From Bradyrhizobium sp. Ec3.3 (GTDB lineage Bacteria; Pseudomonadota; Alphaproteobacteria; Rhizobiales; Xanthobacteraceae), in the NCBI RefSeq assembly GCF_000472925.1, contig NZ_AXAS01000045.1, positions 1 to 64,000 of the forward strand: DNA of 64,000 nt, given 5' to 3'. The notes beneath the pieces are model-generated. The model had not been told where the DNA came from. It made no database searches and was given only the letters and a program-made list of their open reading frames with translations. The position numbers and the translations under genes were made by a program. Below, piece after piece: positions 46,935 through 55,686 of the stretch; positions within the stretch are counted from its first letter, which is position 1, and each line of letters starts with the position of its first letter.

Positions 46935-48781
46935 ACGGTGACAGGACTCCCGTCGGCCAGGTCAGGCCGAGTCAGCTCCTTTGGACCTACGGGCCCGGCG
47001 CTCTCGTCGACCTTCCGAGCCTTTCCGTCGTTACGCTCGGCATCGACAAGTGGGAGCTGAGCCGTTGCCCACCGCTGGAGGAGGCGCGCCTGCTCGCCGC
47101 GGTGCGCCGCGAGCTGGGGCCGCAGGTTCAGAGCCTTCGGATGCCGCCGTTTCAGCGCAGCGAGAATGTCGATCCGTTCTCCGCCGAGGCCTTCATCGGT
47201 GTTCCGGTCCGGCCCTTCCCGCGCTGGTTGCGCTGCGTGAAATGCGGACTCCTTTCCGCCTATGATACGGGGCTCTTCGAGTGCAAGGAGCACCGATTTC
47301 GGCCCGAGCGGACGCGCTTCGTCCACAAAGATTGCAAGGGCTCGAAGGACGACCAGCCGGCAAGAGACGCCGATGCCGTGCCCGCTCGCTTCTTGCTCGC
47401 CTGCCGCAACGGTCATCTCGACGATTTCCCGTGGGACTATTTCGTTCACAACGGCCCGTCCCCCTGCAAAGGTACGCTGCGCTTCTATGAAAGCGACGCC
47501 TCGCTCCAAACCGAAAATCTTTGGGTCAAATGCGACGGGTGCGGTGCAGCGCGCAGCATGGCGCAGGCCTTCGGGAAAGTCGGCCGCGAGAACTTGCCCG
47601 GCTGCCGGGGCCGCCACCCTCATGTCGATCACTTCGACTCAGGCTGCACGGAGGAGGCTCGGGCCGTGCTTCTAGGTGCGACCAACAGCTGGTTCCCGAT
47701 CACGCTTTCGGCGCTGGCGATTCCGCTGACATCCGATCCGATCGTTCAGCTCGTTCAGGACGGCTGGGACTACTTCGGCGATCTCGAGTCCGAGGAGCAG
47801 GTCGCCGTCACGGTGAAGACCCTCAAGAAGACGGGCGCGCTTTCCGGCATCGACAAGCATTCGCCGAAGGCGATCTGGCAGGTCATTCAGCAGATCAAGA
47901 TCGGTAACGCGGGAGGAGGCGTAACAGAAGCCGACATCAAAGGGCCGGAGTGGAGCGTTCTCACCGATCCCAATCCGCCGACCGACTGGCCTCATTTTCT
48001 GAGCAAGACCGTTGCGGCTCCAAAGGCCTTCGAAAAAAAGATCGCAAGCGTCCTGCTTCTCGAGCGCCTGCGCGAAGTGAACGCCCTGATCGGCTTCACC
48101 CGCGTCGAAGCGCCAGAGGAGGCGACCGACGTCAACCAGCGGCCACCGCGCGCAGCCCTTTGTAGGGTCGCGCCGCAATGGGTGCCTGCAACGGAAGTTC
48201 ACGGCGAGGGGATTTTCGTCCGGTTCGATGAAGCCGCCGTCAAGGCATGGGAGAGCAAGCTTGCGGTCGTATCCCGCCTTGCTAAGATCGAAGCCGGGCA
48301 TCGCGGCTGGCGAAATGCGCGCAAGCTCGATCCTGCGGAAGGCTTCCCCGGGATCCGCTATGCGATGCTCCATACGCTATCGCATCTCCTGATCCGCGAG
48401 CTCGCCCTCGAATGCGGCTACAATGCCGCCAGCATCAGGGAGCGAATCTACGCGGATACCGAGGGCGATAGCCCTCAAGCGGGCATCCTGATCTATACCG
48501 CCGCCGCAGATTCGGACGGCACGCTCGGTGGCCTCGTCGAACTCGGAAGACCCGACAATCTGGGCAGGCTTCTCAAACAGGCCTTGGGTCGCGCAGGCAT
48601 TTGCTCTTCCGATCCACTCTGCTCCGAGCACAATCCCGAGACGGACCGTTCGCTCCACGCCGCGGCCTGTCACGCCTGCTCCTTCGTCTCGGAAACTTCC
48701 TGCGAGAAGGGCAATCGCTACATCGACCGCGCGCTCGTCGTTCCGACTTTGGAAGTGACCGACGCGGCATTCTTCGATTGA
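46931..48781 (+). CDS. drmB: DISARM protein DrmB (DUF1998)
   Basis: A 616-residue protein starting MNGDRTPVGQVRPSQLLWTY, the normal DrmB opening, with GPGALVDLPSLSVVTLGID following. Cysteine pairs (RCVKCGLLSAYD, KCDGCGAAR) form zinc knuckles. The DUF1998 domain lies in the C-terminal third (YAMLHTLSHLLIRELALECG, IYADTEGDSPQAGILIYTAA, CSSDPLCSEH, HAAACHACSFVSETSCEKGN), carrying many Cys residues. DrmB partners DrmA in DNA engagement. It overlaps drmA by four bases and ends eight bases before drmC. All parts are present. Confidence 0.93.
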   Translation: MNGDRTPVGQVRPSQLLWTYGPGALVDLPSLSVVTLGIDKWELSRCPPLEEARLLAAVRRELGPQVQSLRMPPFQRSENVDPFSAEAFIGVPVRPFPRWLRCVKCGLLSAYDTGLFECKEHRFRPERTRFVHKDCKGSKDDQPARDADAVPARFLLACRNGHLDDFPWDYFVHNGPSPCKGTLRFYESDASLQTENLWVKCDGCGAARSMAQAFGKVGRENLPGCRGRHPHVDHFDSGCTEEARAVLLGATNSWFPITLSALAIPLTSDPIVQLVQDGWDYFGDLESEEQVAVTVKTLKKTGALSGIDKHSPKAIWQVIQQIKIGNAGGGVTEADIKGPEWSVLTDPNPPTDWPHFLSKTVAAPKAFEKKIASVLLLERLREVNALIGFTRVEAPEEATDVNQRPPRAALCRVAPQWVPATEVHGEGIFVRFDEAAVKAWESKLAVVSRLAKIEAGHRGWRNARKLDPAEGFPGIRYAMLHTLSHLLIRELALECGYNAASIRERIYADTEGDSPQAGILIYTAAADSDGTLGGLVELGRPDNLGRLLKQALGRAGICSSDPLCSEHNPETDRSLHAAACHACSFVSETSCEKGNRYIDRALVVPTLEVTDAAFFD

Positions 48782-48788
48782 GGGCCGC

Positions 48789-49550
48789 ATGGATCGGCTG
48801 ATCGAAGCGGTCATCGACCTCGTTTCCAACACGCCGCCCGCCAAGGCGAAGCAGCTCGCGGCAGCGATCGGCAAGCTAGCTTCACAAGATGAGGCCGCCT
48901 CGCTGTCGGGATGGGCATCGAACCAAAACGCGCAGGCAAGGCTCGCGAAGCTTCTTGCGGCCTGGACCAACGCCCCAGTACCACCGGCTGAACTATCCGG
49001 CATACTCGCCGGAGCGAGCGCTGCCTATCACCAGGCCAAAGCCGAGCAAGAATTCGAACTCGTCTGGACAGGGCCATCGAGCAAGCTCGTCGCGACCCGA
49101 AAGACGGAGCAGGCGCTGCTTCAGGTCATCGACGCGGCCGGGTCGAAGCTCTTCATGACGAGCTTCGTAGCTTACGACGTCGCCACGATCATGAAGGCGT
49201 TAGGGCGCGCGGCGGCGCGGGGCGTTGCCGTCTCGATGCTGCTTGAGGCGAGCGCCTTGCACGGCGGAAACATAAGCTTCGACGCTATCGGGAAAATGAA
49301 AGCTGCCTTGCCGACCGCACTTATTTATTCCTGGGCGCGGAAGGCCGATGAGTTCGCCGGCGGAAGCGTTCATGCTAAAATCGCCGTCGCCGACGAAAGC
49401 TTCTGCTTCATCTCAAGCGCCAATCTCACGGGCCATGCCATGGAAAAGAACATGGAGGCGGGCGTCCTCATCAAGGGGGGCGCCATACCGAGCAGCCTTC
49501 ACAGGCACCTCGAAGCGCTCGTGACAACCAAAGTGATTGCAGGCGTCTGA
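48789..49550 (+). CDS. drmC: DISARM protein DrmC (phospholipase D-like)
   Basis: A 253-residue protein. The C-terminal half holds one PLD-type HxK motif, SVHAKIAVADESFCFISSAN followed by LT, plus a partner strand (KLFMTSFVAYDVATIMKALG) and a final EAGVLIKGG. PLD-superfamily members with this motif are usually nucleases or phosphodiesterases. DrmC is the third core DISARM protein and is dispensable in some tested systems. The N-terminal 90 residues are a helical domain (NTPPAKAKQLAAAIGKL). Its stop TGA overlaps the vsr start (TGATG). Confidence 0.9.
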   Translation: MDRLIEAVIDLVSNTPPAKAKQLAAAIGKLASQDEAASLSGWASNQNAQARLAKLLAAWTNAPVPPAELSGILAGASAAYHQAKAEQEFELVWTGPSSKLVATRKTEQALLQVIDAAGSKLFMTSFVAYDVATIMKALGRAAARGVAVSMLLEASALHGGNISFDAIGKMKAALPTALIYSWARKADEFAGGSVHAKIAVADESFCFISSANLTGHAMEKNMEAGVLIKGGAIPSSLHRHLEALVTTKVIAGV

Positions 49551-50038
49551 TGGACACGGTCGACAAGGCGACACGTTCCAGGATCATGGCCAGCGTCGGT
49601 CAGCGCAATACCGGCGTCGAGCTGATGCTGCGCTCGGCTCTTCACCACATGGGAGTTCGCTACCGGCTGCACGTTCGTTCCCTTCCGGGCAGCCCCGACC
49701 TCGTCTTTCCGCGTTATCGCGCCGCCGTGTTCGTCCATGGCTGCTATTGGCATGCGCACGGCTGCCACCGCTCGACCGTTCCTCGAAGCAACCACGGCTT
49801 TTGGTCCGACAAGTTTGTCGCGAACAAATTGCGCGATGCGAAGAAAGAAGCCGCGCTGCTCGATGCCGGATGGCGCGTCATGACGGTTTGGGAGTGCGCG
49901 CTTCGCGGGAAGACTGCCCGGCAGCCCGAAGAAGTAGCGGCCGCCGTCCGCAAGTGGCTGCGTTCGCCCGCGAGTCGCAGCCGGCCCGCCAACGCGCCCG
50001 CTCCTTCGATCGCAGGCCTCGAGTGGGCAGCGTCATGA
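49550..50038 (+). CDS. vsr: Very short patch repair endonuclease (Vsr)
   Basis: A 162-residue protein starting MDTVDKATRSRIMASVGQRN. Catalytic Asp is in LPGSPDLVFPRYRAAVFVHG, followed by CYWHAHGC with the His and zinc-binding Cys residues. DAGWRVMTVWECAL is the late conserved strand. Vsr nicks T:G mismatches that arise when 5-methylcytosine deaminates and starts repair to C:G. Its position at the end of a DISARM operon with an m5C methylase suggests it protects the methylated sites from mutation. It is one-base coupled to drmC and overlaps the next reading frame by four bases. Length is normal, with a Pro/Ala-rich C-terminal extension. Confidence 0.92.
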   Translation: MDTVDKATRSRIMASVGQRNTGVELMLRSALHHMGVRYRLHVRSLPGSPDLVFPRYRAAVFVHGCYWHAHGCHRSTVPRSNHGFWSDKFVANKLRDAKKEAALLDAGWRVMTVWECALRGKTARQPEEVAAAVRKWLRSPASRSRPANAPAPSIAGLEWAAS

Positions 50039-50118
50039 CGATCGCATGTCTTGGCTGGGGATCTTTGAGCTGGAGTCGCGGCGACCTGCCGATCCGAGGA
50101 AGCTGGCACGAAGACGGT
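50035..50118 (+). pseudogene. 28-residue start of an operon-linked unknown gene, cut off
   Basis: The ATG at 50035 overlaps the vsr stop (ATGA). The first 28 residues, MTIACLGWGSLSWSRGDLPI then RGSWHEDG, resemble the beginning of a roughly 200-residue uncharacterised bacterial family starting with ACLGWGSL. After residue 28 the sequence changes abruptly into a second Vsr fragment in the same frame. Confidence 0.55.
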
Positions 50119-50420
50119 TTCGTCAATGGGTGCTTCTGGCACCGACATGAAGGCTGCGCGAAGTCGACCACTCCAGCAACACGTACGGACTTTTGGCTTC
50201 AGAAATTTAAGAAAAATGTTGCGAGAGACCGACGAGCCAAGTCTCGCTAGAGGCAGCGGGCTGGAAGGTGATTGTGATCTGGGAATGTGAGGTGCCGACG
50301 CTTCAAGCCGCTGCGGCTCTGACTAAACCTATCTGTTCATCTGTCAAAAAGAGAGCTCGAGTTCGCGCGACGAACGTGTTATACGACCTACGACATGGGG
50401 CGGTAAATGCGGGTCGTTAG
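50119..50420 (+). pseudogene. Second, partial vsr gene
   Basis: The frame starts in mid-protein with FVNGCFWHRHEGCAKSTTPA (the His/Cys centre of Vsr), then TDFWLQKFKKNVARDRRAK. A frameshift near 50249 leads to LEAAGWKVIVIWECEVPTLQ in another frame, ending at TAG 50418-50420. The catalytic Asp segment and N-terminus are missing. It overlaps the start of the second methyltransferase gene, a typical vsr-dcm arrangement, so it is the remains of that gene's own partner. Confidence 0.75.
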
Positions 50421-51534
50421 TCTATTTAGCGGCATTGGTGGTTTTGAACTGGGCTTGTCTCGGGCCGGCCATGAAACCGTTCTCATGTGCGAGAACGATG
50501 ACCTTGCAAGATCAGTTCTGCATCATCGCTTCCCCGGCATCACTGTTCGCAAAGACGTGCGCTCGCTAAAGCAGTTACCAACCTGCGATATCTTGACTGC
50601 TGGCTGGCCCTGTCAGGATTTAAGTCAGGCTGGAAGGACTGCGGGGCTCAACGGTAGTAGCTCCGGGTTAATCTCGGAAGTTTTTCGAGTTATAGAAGCA
50701 AGCAAGCACAAACCGGATTACGTATTGCTTGAGAACGTCGCGTTTTCCTTGCACCTGCATGGCGGAGCTGCATTGAAGTACGTGACAGCAAACCTTGAAC
50801 GACTAGGATATCGGTGGGCCTATAGAATTTTAGACAGCAGACAATTCGGGGTCCCGCAACGCCGGCGCAGGGTTTTCATTTTGGGATCGCGCAAAGCATT
50901 GCCACAAACGATACTTTTTCGAGGAGCGAGCGCGGTCGGAAAAATCAACGAGCCTTCCGTCGAGATGTTTGGCTTCTACTGGACAGAAGGAAACACGGGA
51001 CTTGGTTGGTCACCCGGGGCTGTTCCGCCTCTAAAGGGGGGATCTTCGCTTTCCATTCCCTCCCCGCCAGCGATTTGGGACAAACGCTCGCGGTCCTTTC
51101 TGACGCCCGGAATATCTGATGCTGAGCGAATGCAAGGCTTTCCTTCCGGTTGGACGGCCGTTGGCGTTTTGAAAAACAAGAGAAAGCGGGGAAGGTGGAA
51201 ACTTATCGGCAATGCCGTTAGTGTGCCTGTAGTCGAGTGGATTGGCAGGGGCTTTTTGGGAAACGAAGAAATAAAATATGAAGCGCCGGTAAGTACGACC
51301 TTCACAAAGTCCGCAAACGCTGCTTACGGCGAGAAAGGCAAACCGCACCTATATTTCTGCTTCGGCCATGAAGGATCAGACGCGCCCGATATTGGAAGCT
51401 TGGAGAATTTTCAGTTGAATGATGCAACAGAGCTTTCAGGGCGAGCTGCGTCGGGGTTTTTATCACGGATTGAAAAAAGTACGTTGAAAACACATCCCAG
51501 CTTCATCCCTGATCTGAGAAATTATGTCAGCTAA
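50407..51534 (+). CDS. Second DNA cytosine-5 methyltransferase (Dcm-like)
   Basis: A 375-residue protein with all main m5C motifs: I (VSLFSGIGGFELGLSRAG), IV (AGWPCQDLSQAG, catalytic Cys), VI (LLENVAF), VIII (QRRRRVFILGSRK) and X (GNAVSVPVVEW). After motif X come about 100 extra residues (HLYFCFGHEGSDAPDI...) that are unusual for a plain Dcm and may contact a partner. The gene is of lower GC than the DISARM operon and only distantly similar to the first methylase, so it came separately. It converges with the HEPN gene, overlapping it by eight bases. Confidence 0.88.
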   Translation: MRVVSLFSGIGGFELGLSRAGHETVLMCENDDLARSVLHHRFPGITVRKDVRSLKQLPTCDILTAGWPCQDLSQAGRTAGLNGSSSGLISEVFRVIEASKHKPDYVLLENVAFSLHLHGGAALKYVTANLERLGYRWAYRILDSRQFGVPQRRRRVFILGSRKALPQTILFRGASAVGKINEPSVEMFGFYWTEGNTGLGWSPGAVPPLKGGSSLSIPSPPAIWDKRSRSFLTPGISDAERMQGFPSGWTAVGVLKNKRKRGRWKLIGNAVSVPVVEWIGRGFLGNEEIKYEAPVSTTFTKSANAAYGEKGKPHLYFCFGHEGSDAPDIGSLENFQLNDATELSGRAASGFLSRIEKSTLKTHPSFIPDLRNYVS

Positions 51535-52192
51535 CGTATGACCGGCCAGTCTCGTACCGCTGCATCATCCTTATATAGGAACACATGAACGATCTTATGC
51601 GGTCGAGCTTGTCTGCTATATCGGCGACCGAATAATTTCCGCCTATGGCTTCGAAGGTTTCCTCGCCATGGGCCAATTCGTTCCTAGCGTTTTTTACGAT
51701 AGCCAAATCAGACCCGCCCAAAGTCTTGTTGGGAGGCCGCCATCCGCGATCGCCAATGTCTCGCGCGAATTTTATCAGCTTCGTATGATCAATATTGCCG
51801 GCGAAGGGTACGGCCTCCTCCTTCTGCAACCAACTCACTCTCCCTGGTACAAATTCGACAAATTCCTGCAGTAATGCTCCATGATTGACGCCGTCTTGCA
51901 GCTTCTTCTTGAAATGCGCGTGCACGATATCTTGCTGCCAATAGGCGATCAGCTCAGCAAAGGAGCTGCTGTCATTTTGCATGCTCTTTCTCACGCTGAT
52001 GACAGTCTCTCTGGTCGCGAACTCCACACAATTGTAAATCATGATGAAGGACGCTGCGCGAGATGCCGCGAGCGTCGCGGTCGCTCGATAAAAGCCCTTG
52101 CCTGGCGTCCGATGCCGCGTTTCCAGCTCGCGGAGAGACCGCAAATAATATGACACCCCAGCAATTCGGGCGCGAAAAGCCGCTTCAATCAT
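51527..52192 (-). CDS. HEPN-domain protein (MAE_28990/MAE_18760-like)
   Basis: A 221-residue protein from ATG 52192 (MIEAAFRARIAGVSYYLRSL), which overlaps the DUF262 stop by eight bases, so the two are coupled. It is all-helical. Near residue 175 it has AIVKNARNELAHGEETF, which fits the HEPN RNase motif R-x4-H (RNELAH). HEPN proteins in defence loci are often toxic RNases or structural partners. This family is repeatedly found next to DUF262 genes. It is convergent with the second methyltransferase, with an eight-base overlap at the 3' ends. An earlier start at 52222 would lie deep in the upstream gene. Confidence 0.75.
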   Translation of the reverse strand: MIEAAFRARIAGVSYYLRSLRELETRHRTPGKGFYRATATLAASRAASFIMIYNCVEFATRETVISVRKSMQNDSSSFAELIAYWQQDIVHAHFKKKLQDGVNHGALLQEFVEFVPGRVSWLQKEEAVPFAGNIDHTKLIKFARDIGDRGWRPPNKTLGGSDLAIVKNARNELAHGEETFEAIGGNYSVADIADKLDRIRSFMCSYIRMMQRYETGRSYVS

Positions 52193-53270
52193 TGCTCTGC
52201 GCCAGTAATCTGTCTCGCACAAATTCGATACGAACCCGCAGGCGTGGCCCGCTATTGCTAGCGTCCGTCCTAACTAGCGCATTCAACTGATCGCCAAAGA
52301 TCCAATCGGGGTCGGAAGTCAACTTAAGGTTTGGCTTTTGCCGTAGTGCCAAGCAGGTTCCTACAGCGACAGCCTCAAATCGAACGCGGGGCAGCGTGCC
52401 ACCCTTACCGCCTCGATAAAAAGCTTTGGGATAGTTGTCCGTCACGAATGTCATGGTGCGCAAGAATTCGTCTCGCATATGATGGACCTGAGCGTCAGTA
52501 ATGGTCTTGTTCAGTTCAATTACATTCAGGTCCAAAAATCGCCGGACGTCGTGCTTAAATTCCGTGTAGTGATCCGAGTATATGAAGAAGCGGGTGACCA
52601 GCTCCTGCCGCTCGCTTTCTGGATCGGCAGCTTTGGTGATCTTGGGCGAAAGCTGTTTGAAGATGTCCGTCGCGGCGCACTCCAAGATTAGGTCCAAGAA
52701 CCTGCCACGGAAAGCACCCTTCCTGATCTCCGCATCGTGCAGTGTCTTCCCGGTGGTGTTCAACCGTCTGAACAGCTCGATACGAGTACTCTCGTCCGTG
52801 CCCTCGTCTAGAACGAACGACCGAATTGGAGTGTTGAAAAGACGCTTACGAACTGTGAGTGGAAAATCCGCGTATCTGAACCCCGACAGAATATCTAGCT
52901 TATCAAGGTCACCGAGAGCGAATTCGTTGTTGACGAAGCGTGCCAAGGTACGGACGCGTTGGGACCCATCCACAATTTCCAAGCGACCCTTGACGTCATA
53001 GAAAAAGATTGGAGGGACCGGAATTCGCAATATCACGCTCTCGATAAAGTAGGACTGAGCTTGCTCAGACCATCGGAGCTTCCTTTGGTATTCAGGAATG
53101 TAAATGTCGCCCTCTTGTTCGGGCTCTTCCTTAAATTTCTGAACCAGCAGTTCTACGGGGTAGTCGGTCACGAGATAGCGAACATCTCTGCGGGCTGCCT
53201 CGATAACCGCAGTAATTTCCTCTTCAGAAGGCGCAAGATTAAGGCCCTTCTGTATTTCGTAATCGCTCAT
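52185..53270 (-). CDS. DUF262 protein (GmrSD-like nuclease module)
   Basis: A 361-residue protein from ATG 53270 (MSDYEIQKGLNLAPSEEEIT), with a GGGGGAACTGG ribosome binding site. The DUF262 signature is clear: YIPEYQRKLRWSEQAQSYFI, then LEIVDGSQRVRTLARFVNNE, where DGSQR stands for the usual DGQQR nucleotide-handling motif (Gln to Ser at position three). Family members include the N-terminal half of type IV enzyme GmrSD, which binds and hydrolyses NTP and cuts modified DNA. The DUF1524 HNH half is absent, so the effector could be the HEPN partner. First gene of a two-gene unit. Confidence 0.82.
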   Translation of the reverse strand: MSDYEIQKGLNLAPSEEEITAVIEAARRDVRYLVTDYPVELLVQKFKEEPEQEGDIYIPEYQRKLRWSEQAQSYFIESVILRIPVPPIFFYDVKGRLEIVDGSQRVRTLARFVNNEFALGDLDKLDILSGFRYADFPLTVRKRLFNTPIRSFVLDEGTDESTRIELFRRLNTTGKTLHDAEIRKGAFRGRFLDLILECAATDIFKQLSPKITKAADPESERQELVTRFFIYSDHYTEFKHDVRRFLDLNVIELNKTITDAQVHHMRDEFLRTMTFVTDNYPKAFYRGGKGGTLPRVRFEAVAVGTCLALRQKPNLKLTSDPDWIFGDQLNALVRTDASNSGPRLRVRIEFVRDRLLAQSND

Positions 53271-53639
53271 CCCAGTTCCCCCATGCTGCCGCATCCAACC
53301 TCAACCGGAGCGCGAGGGCAAGAGCGTCGCTGTCTATCGACTTCACGGATCGGTGCCTCGCCCTGCTTACGAAGCTCCGCGCTCGACGAAAATATGGGTC
53401 ATCGCACGCGCCTTGCGGACTTCCTTCGTCAGTGCCTTAACGATCTATTCATGCTGACAATCGGAGGCGCTCCAAGGCCCATCGCTCGGCCTGCGGGCTC
53501 GCCTGACTGCAAGAAGCCGGGCCGACTGGCCCTTGTGACAAGCGCGATCCGGGAATGTGGTTAACTTCAGCGTCCCGAGCAATGTGTTGTAATTCACGGG
53601 CCGCGCGCCCGCGGCGGCTTAGACCCGCCGGTACCGCTC
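53271..53639. other. Intergenic region between divergent genes
   Basis: No gene is recognised. It should hold the promoter of the DUF262-HEPN unit on the minus strand. Confidence 0.4.
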
Positions 53640-54241
53640 TTGAAATTGCAATGGAATTCGACAGCAGAGGCTAGATACGCCCCTCTAGACGAACGCTATG
53701 TCGCTGCTGGAGAGCCGATGCTGGCGGCGCTCACCGAGTGGGGTGTCGCGTATCCCGGGTTGAACGTGATGGTCGAGCGCGACGAAATTCTGGAGCGAGG
53801 CCTCAAGCCGATCGCGGCGGAGCCGGAGCAAGTGACCGGCGCGACCCTTCACGAAGCATCATTGTCGCAAATCGCGCTTCTAGAGCCGGAGCTGATTAAC
53901 TACTGCCGACAAACACCCGAAAGGGCACAAGCCTTGTTCGGGCTTGTGGTCTGCTACGTCGCATCGGCGGATGATTCGTGGCGCACAACCGCCGAGATGG
54001 CCGTGAAGACGAAGGAGGGTGAGAAGACCGTTGCGCTGAGCTTTGCAGATTGCTACCGGGTGCTCACATTCCAATCGGAGAAACGTTGTCATTCGTTCAA
54101 GACGCGGAGGGGAGCGACGTCGCCATCCGGAACGTGGCGGCTCTGCGGTACGCCGTTCGGCCTGATATATGGGAAGCCGGAATGGACTTTGACGAATGGG
54201 TCGAGAGTGCGTTTGTAGCTGCTGGGCCGGAAGAGCCCTGA
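53640..54241 (+). pseudogene. Unknown gene with one frameshift
   Basis: The first frame (MKLQWNSTAEARYAPLDERY through TVALSFADCYRVLTF) shifts at about 54070. The continuation IPIGETLSFVQDAEGSDVAI and WEAGMDFDEWVESAFVAAGP in another frame ends at TGA 54239-54241. Together they make about 200 residues with coherent composition, which argues for one gene. No family is recognised. It is flanked by the DUF262 and AspBHI-like genes. A sequencing error cannot be excluded. Confidence 0.5.
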
Positions 54242-54441
54242 TGCTCTTCGATGACAACGAACGAAAATGTGATCACTGAGCGTGGGTGCGCGTGGTGCGT
54301 CTCCGCTCACCGCCCCTCGTCATAGCTCTCGTATCCAATCGATTCTTGCAAGATACACGCCCCAAAGGACCCGTCCACTTGACTGCCTTGGACATCGCGG
54401 CCAAGTTCGGCAGGCTGCGCTTCTGATGGACCAAAATTCCT

Positions 54442-55686
54442 GTGCGGATCATTCCTTCCAGCCTCCTATCGTCATCGGATTTGATCATCGACGCCGTCTA
54501 TGAGGGCGGCAGGCAGGGAAATGCAGCCGATGACCCGATCTCCAAGATACTTGAGGGAGTAGGAAACCAGGGTGGATTTCGCGCCGCCGGACGCGGGCCG
54601 GACAAGAAGTACGTTGTCCTCTACACCAGTGGAGAAGAAAAAGACTGGCCCGACACTTTAAACCTGAGCACCGGTCAGTTCACCTACTTTGGTGACAACA
54701 GACGGCCAGGACACCAACTGCACGAGACCCCGCGCAGGGGAAATGAAATCTTGCGGCGCGCGTTCGAGTGCCTGCACGCCTCACCGCCGATGCGAGCTGT
54801 CGTACCCCCGTTCTTCATTTTCAAGTGGTATCCAACGCCCGAAAGCAGCCGATCCGTACAGTTCAAAGGATTGGCGGTTCCTGGATTCCCTGGCTTGCCG
54901 TCAACGGCCGACCTGGTCGCTGTTTGGAAAACCACAGAAGGACAACGCTTTCAGAACTACCGCGCGATTTTCACAGTGTTGGACGCTCCTGTGATCGCGC
55001 GTTCGTGGCTGCAAAAGCTAGCTGCCGGACCTAGCGCAGGTGCTGTTGGTTCGGCACCCGCTGCTTGGCTGGATTGGGTGCAGTCTGGTCACGCACATGC
55101 CCTAGCTTCGGAAAATACCACGATCATCAGAAGCATCGAAGAGCAGCGGCCCGATACTCCGACTAAAATTGCCATTTTGCGCGAGGTCTTCGAGTATTTC
55201 GAGCAAGCACCGATTGCTTTCGAGGCGTTCGCCGCAAGGGTCTTTCAGATGCACGATCCGCGAGTGATCATCGACACAATCACGCGAGGCAGCGTCGATG
55301 GAGGTCGCGACGCAATCGGTCGCTATCTCCTCGGTCTTTCGGACGATCCGGTCTACGCGGAATTTTCGCTCGAAGCGAAATGCTATCAACCGGGGTTCGA
55401 CGAAACTTCGCCGAATACTGTTGGAGTTAGAGAAGTTTCACGGCTTATCTCCCGAATTCGCCATCGGCAATTCGGGGTTCTGGTGACCACCTCGGTGATC
55501 GCGCGCCAAGCTTACGAAGAGGTTCGCGAGGACCGCCATCCGATCATCTTTCTTAGCGGAGGAGACATCGCTGATATTCTTGTCAACAATGGCTTCAACA
55601 CGCCAGAATTGGTGACATCTCTTTTGCACACGGAATTTTCGCTGACGGAAACTGCTTTAGGGATACCGCGCGCTAGTGGAGCTTGA
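54442..55686 (+). CDS. AspBHI-like modification-dependent restriction endonuclease
   Basis: A 414-residue protein with a GTG start at 54442 directly after an in-frame stop. The N-terminal ~180 residues (LIIDAVYEGGRQGNAADDPI, GNQGGFRAAGRGPDKKYV, YFGDNRRPGHQLHETP, QFKGLAVPGFPGLPSTADLV) resemble the SRA-like N-terminal domain of AspBHI, which reads 5-methylcytosine. The C-terminal part is Mrr-like: GSVDGGRDAIGRY supplies the Asp, FSLEAKCYQPG the E-x-K pair, and VSRLISRIRHRQFGVLVTTS the following helix and strand. It should cut cytosine-modified foreign DNA. It is intact and convergent with the next gene by 14 bases. The truncated relative lies in the DISARM operon. Confidence 0.78.
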   Translation: MRIIPSSLLSSSDLIIDAVYEGGRQGNAADDPISKILEGVGNQGGFRAAGRGPDKKYVVLYTSGEEKDWPDTLNLSTGQFTYFGDNRRPGHQLHETPRRGNEILRRAFECLHASPPMRAVVPPFFIFKWYPTPESSRSVQFKGLAVPGFPGLPSTADLVAVWKTTEGQRFQNYRAIFTVLDAPVIARSWLQKLAAGPSAGAVGSAPAAWLDWVQSGHAHALASENTTIIRSIEEQRPDTPTKIAILREVFEYFEQAPIAFEAFAARVFQMHDPRVIIDTITRGSVDGGRDAIGRYLLGLSDDPVYAEFSLEAKCYQPGFDETSPNTVGVREVSRLISRIRHRQFGVLVTTSVIARQAYEEVREDRHPIIFLSGGDIADILVNNGFNTPELVTSLLHTEFSLTETALGIPRASGA

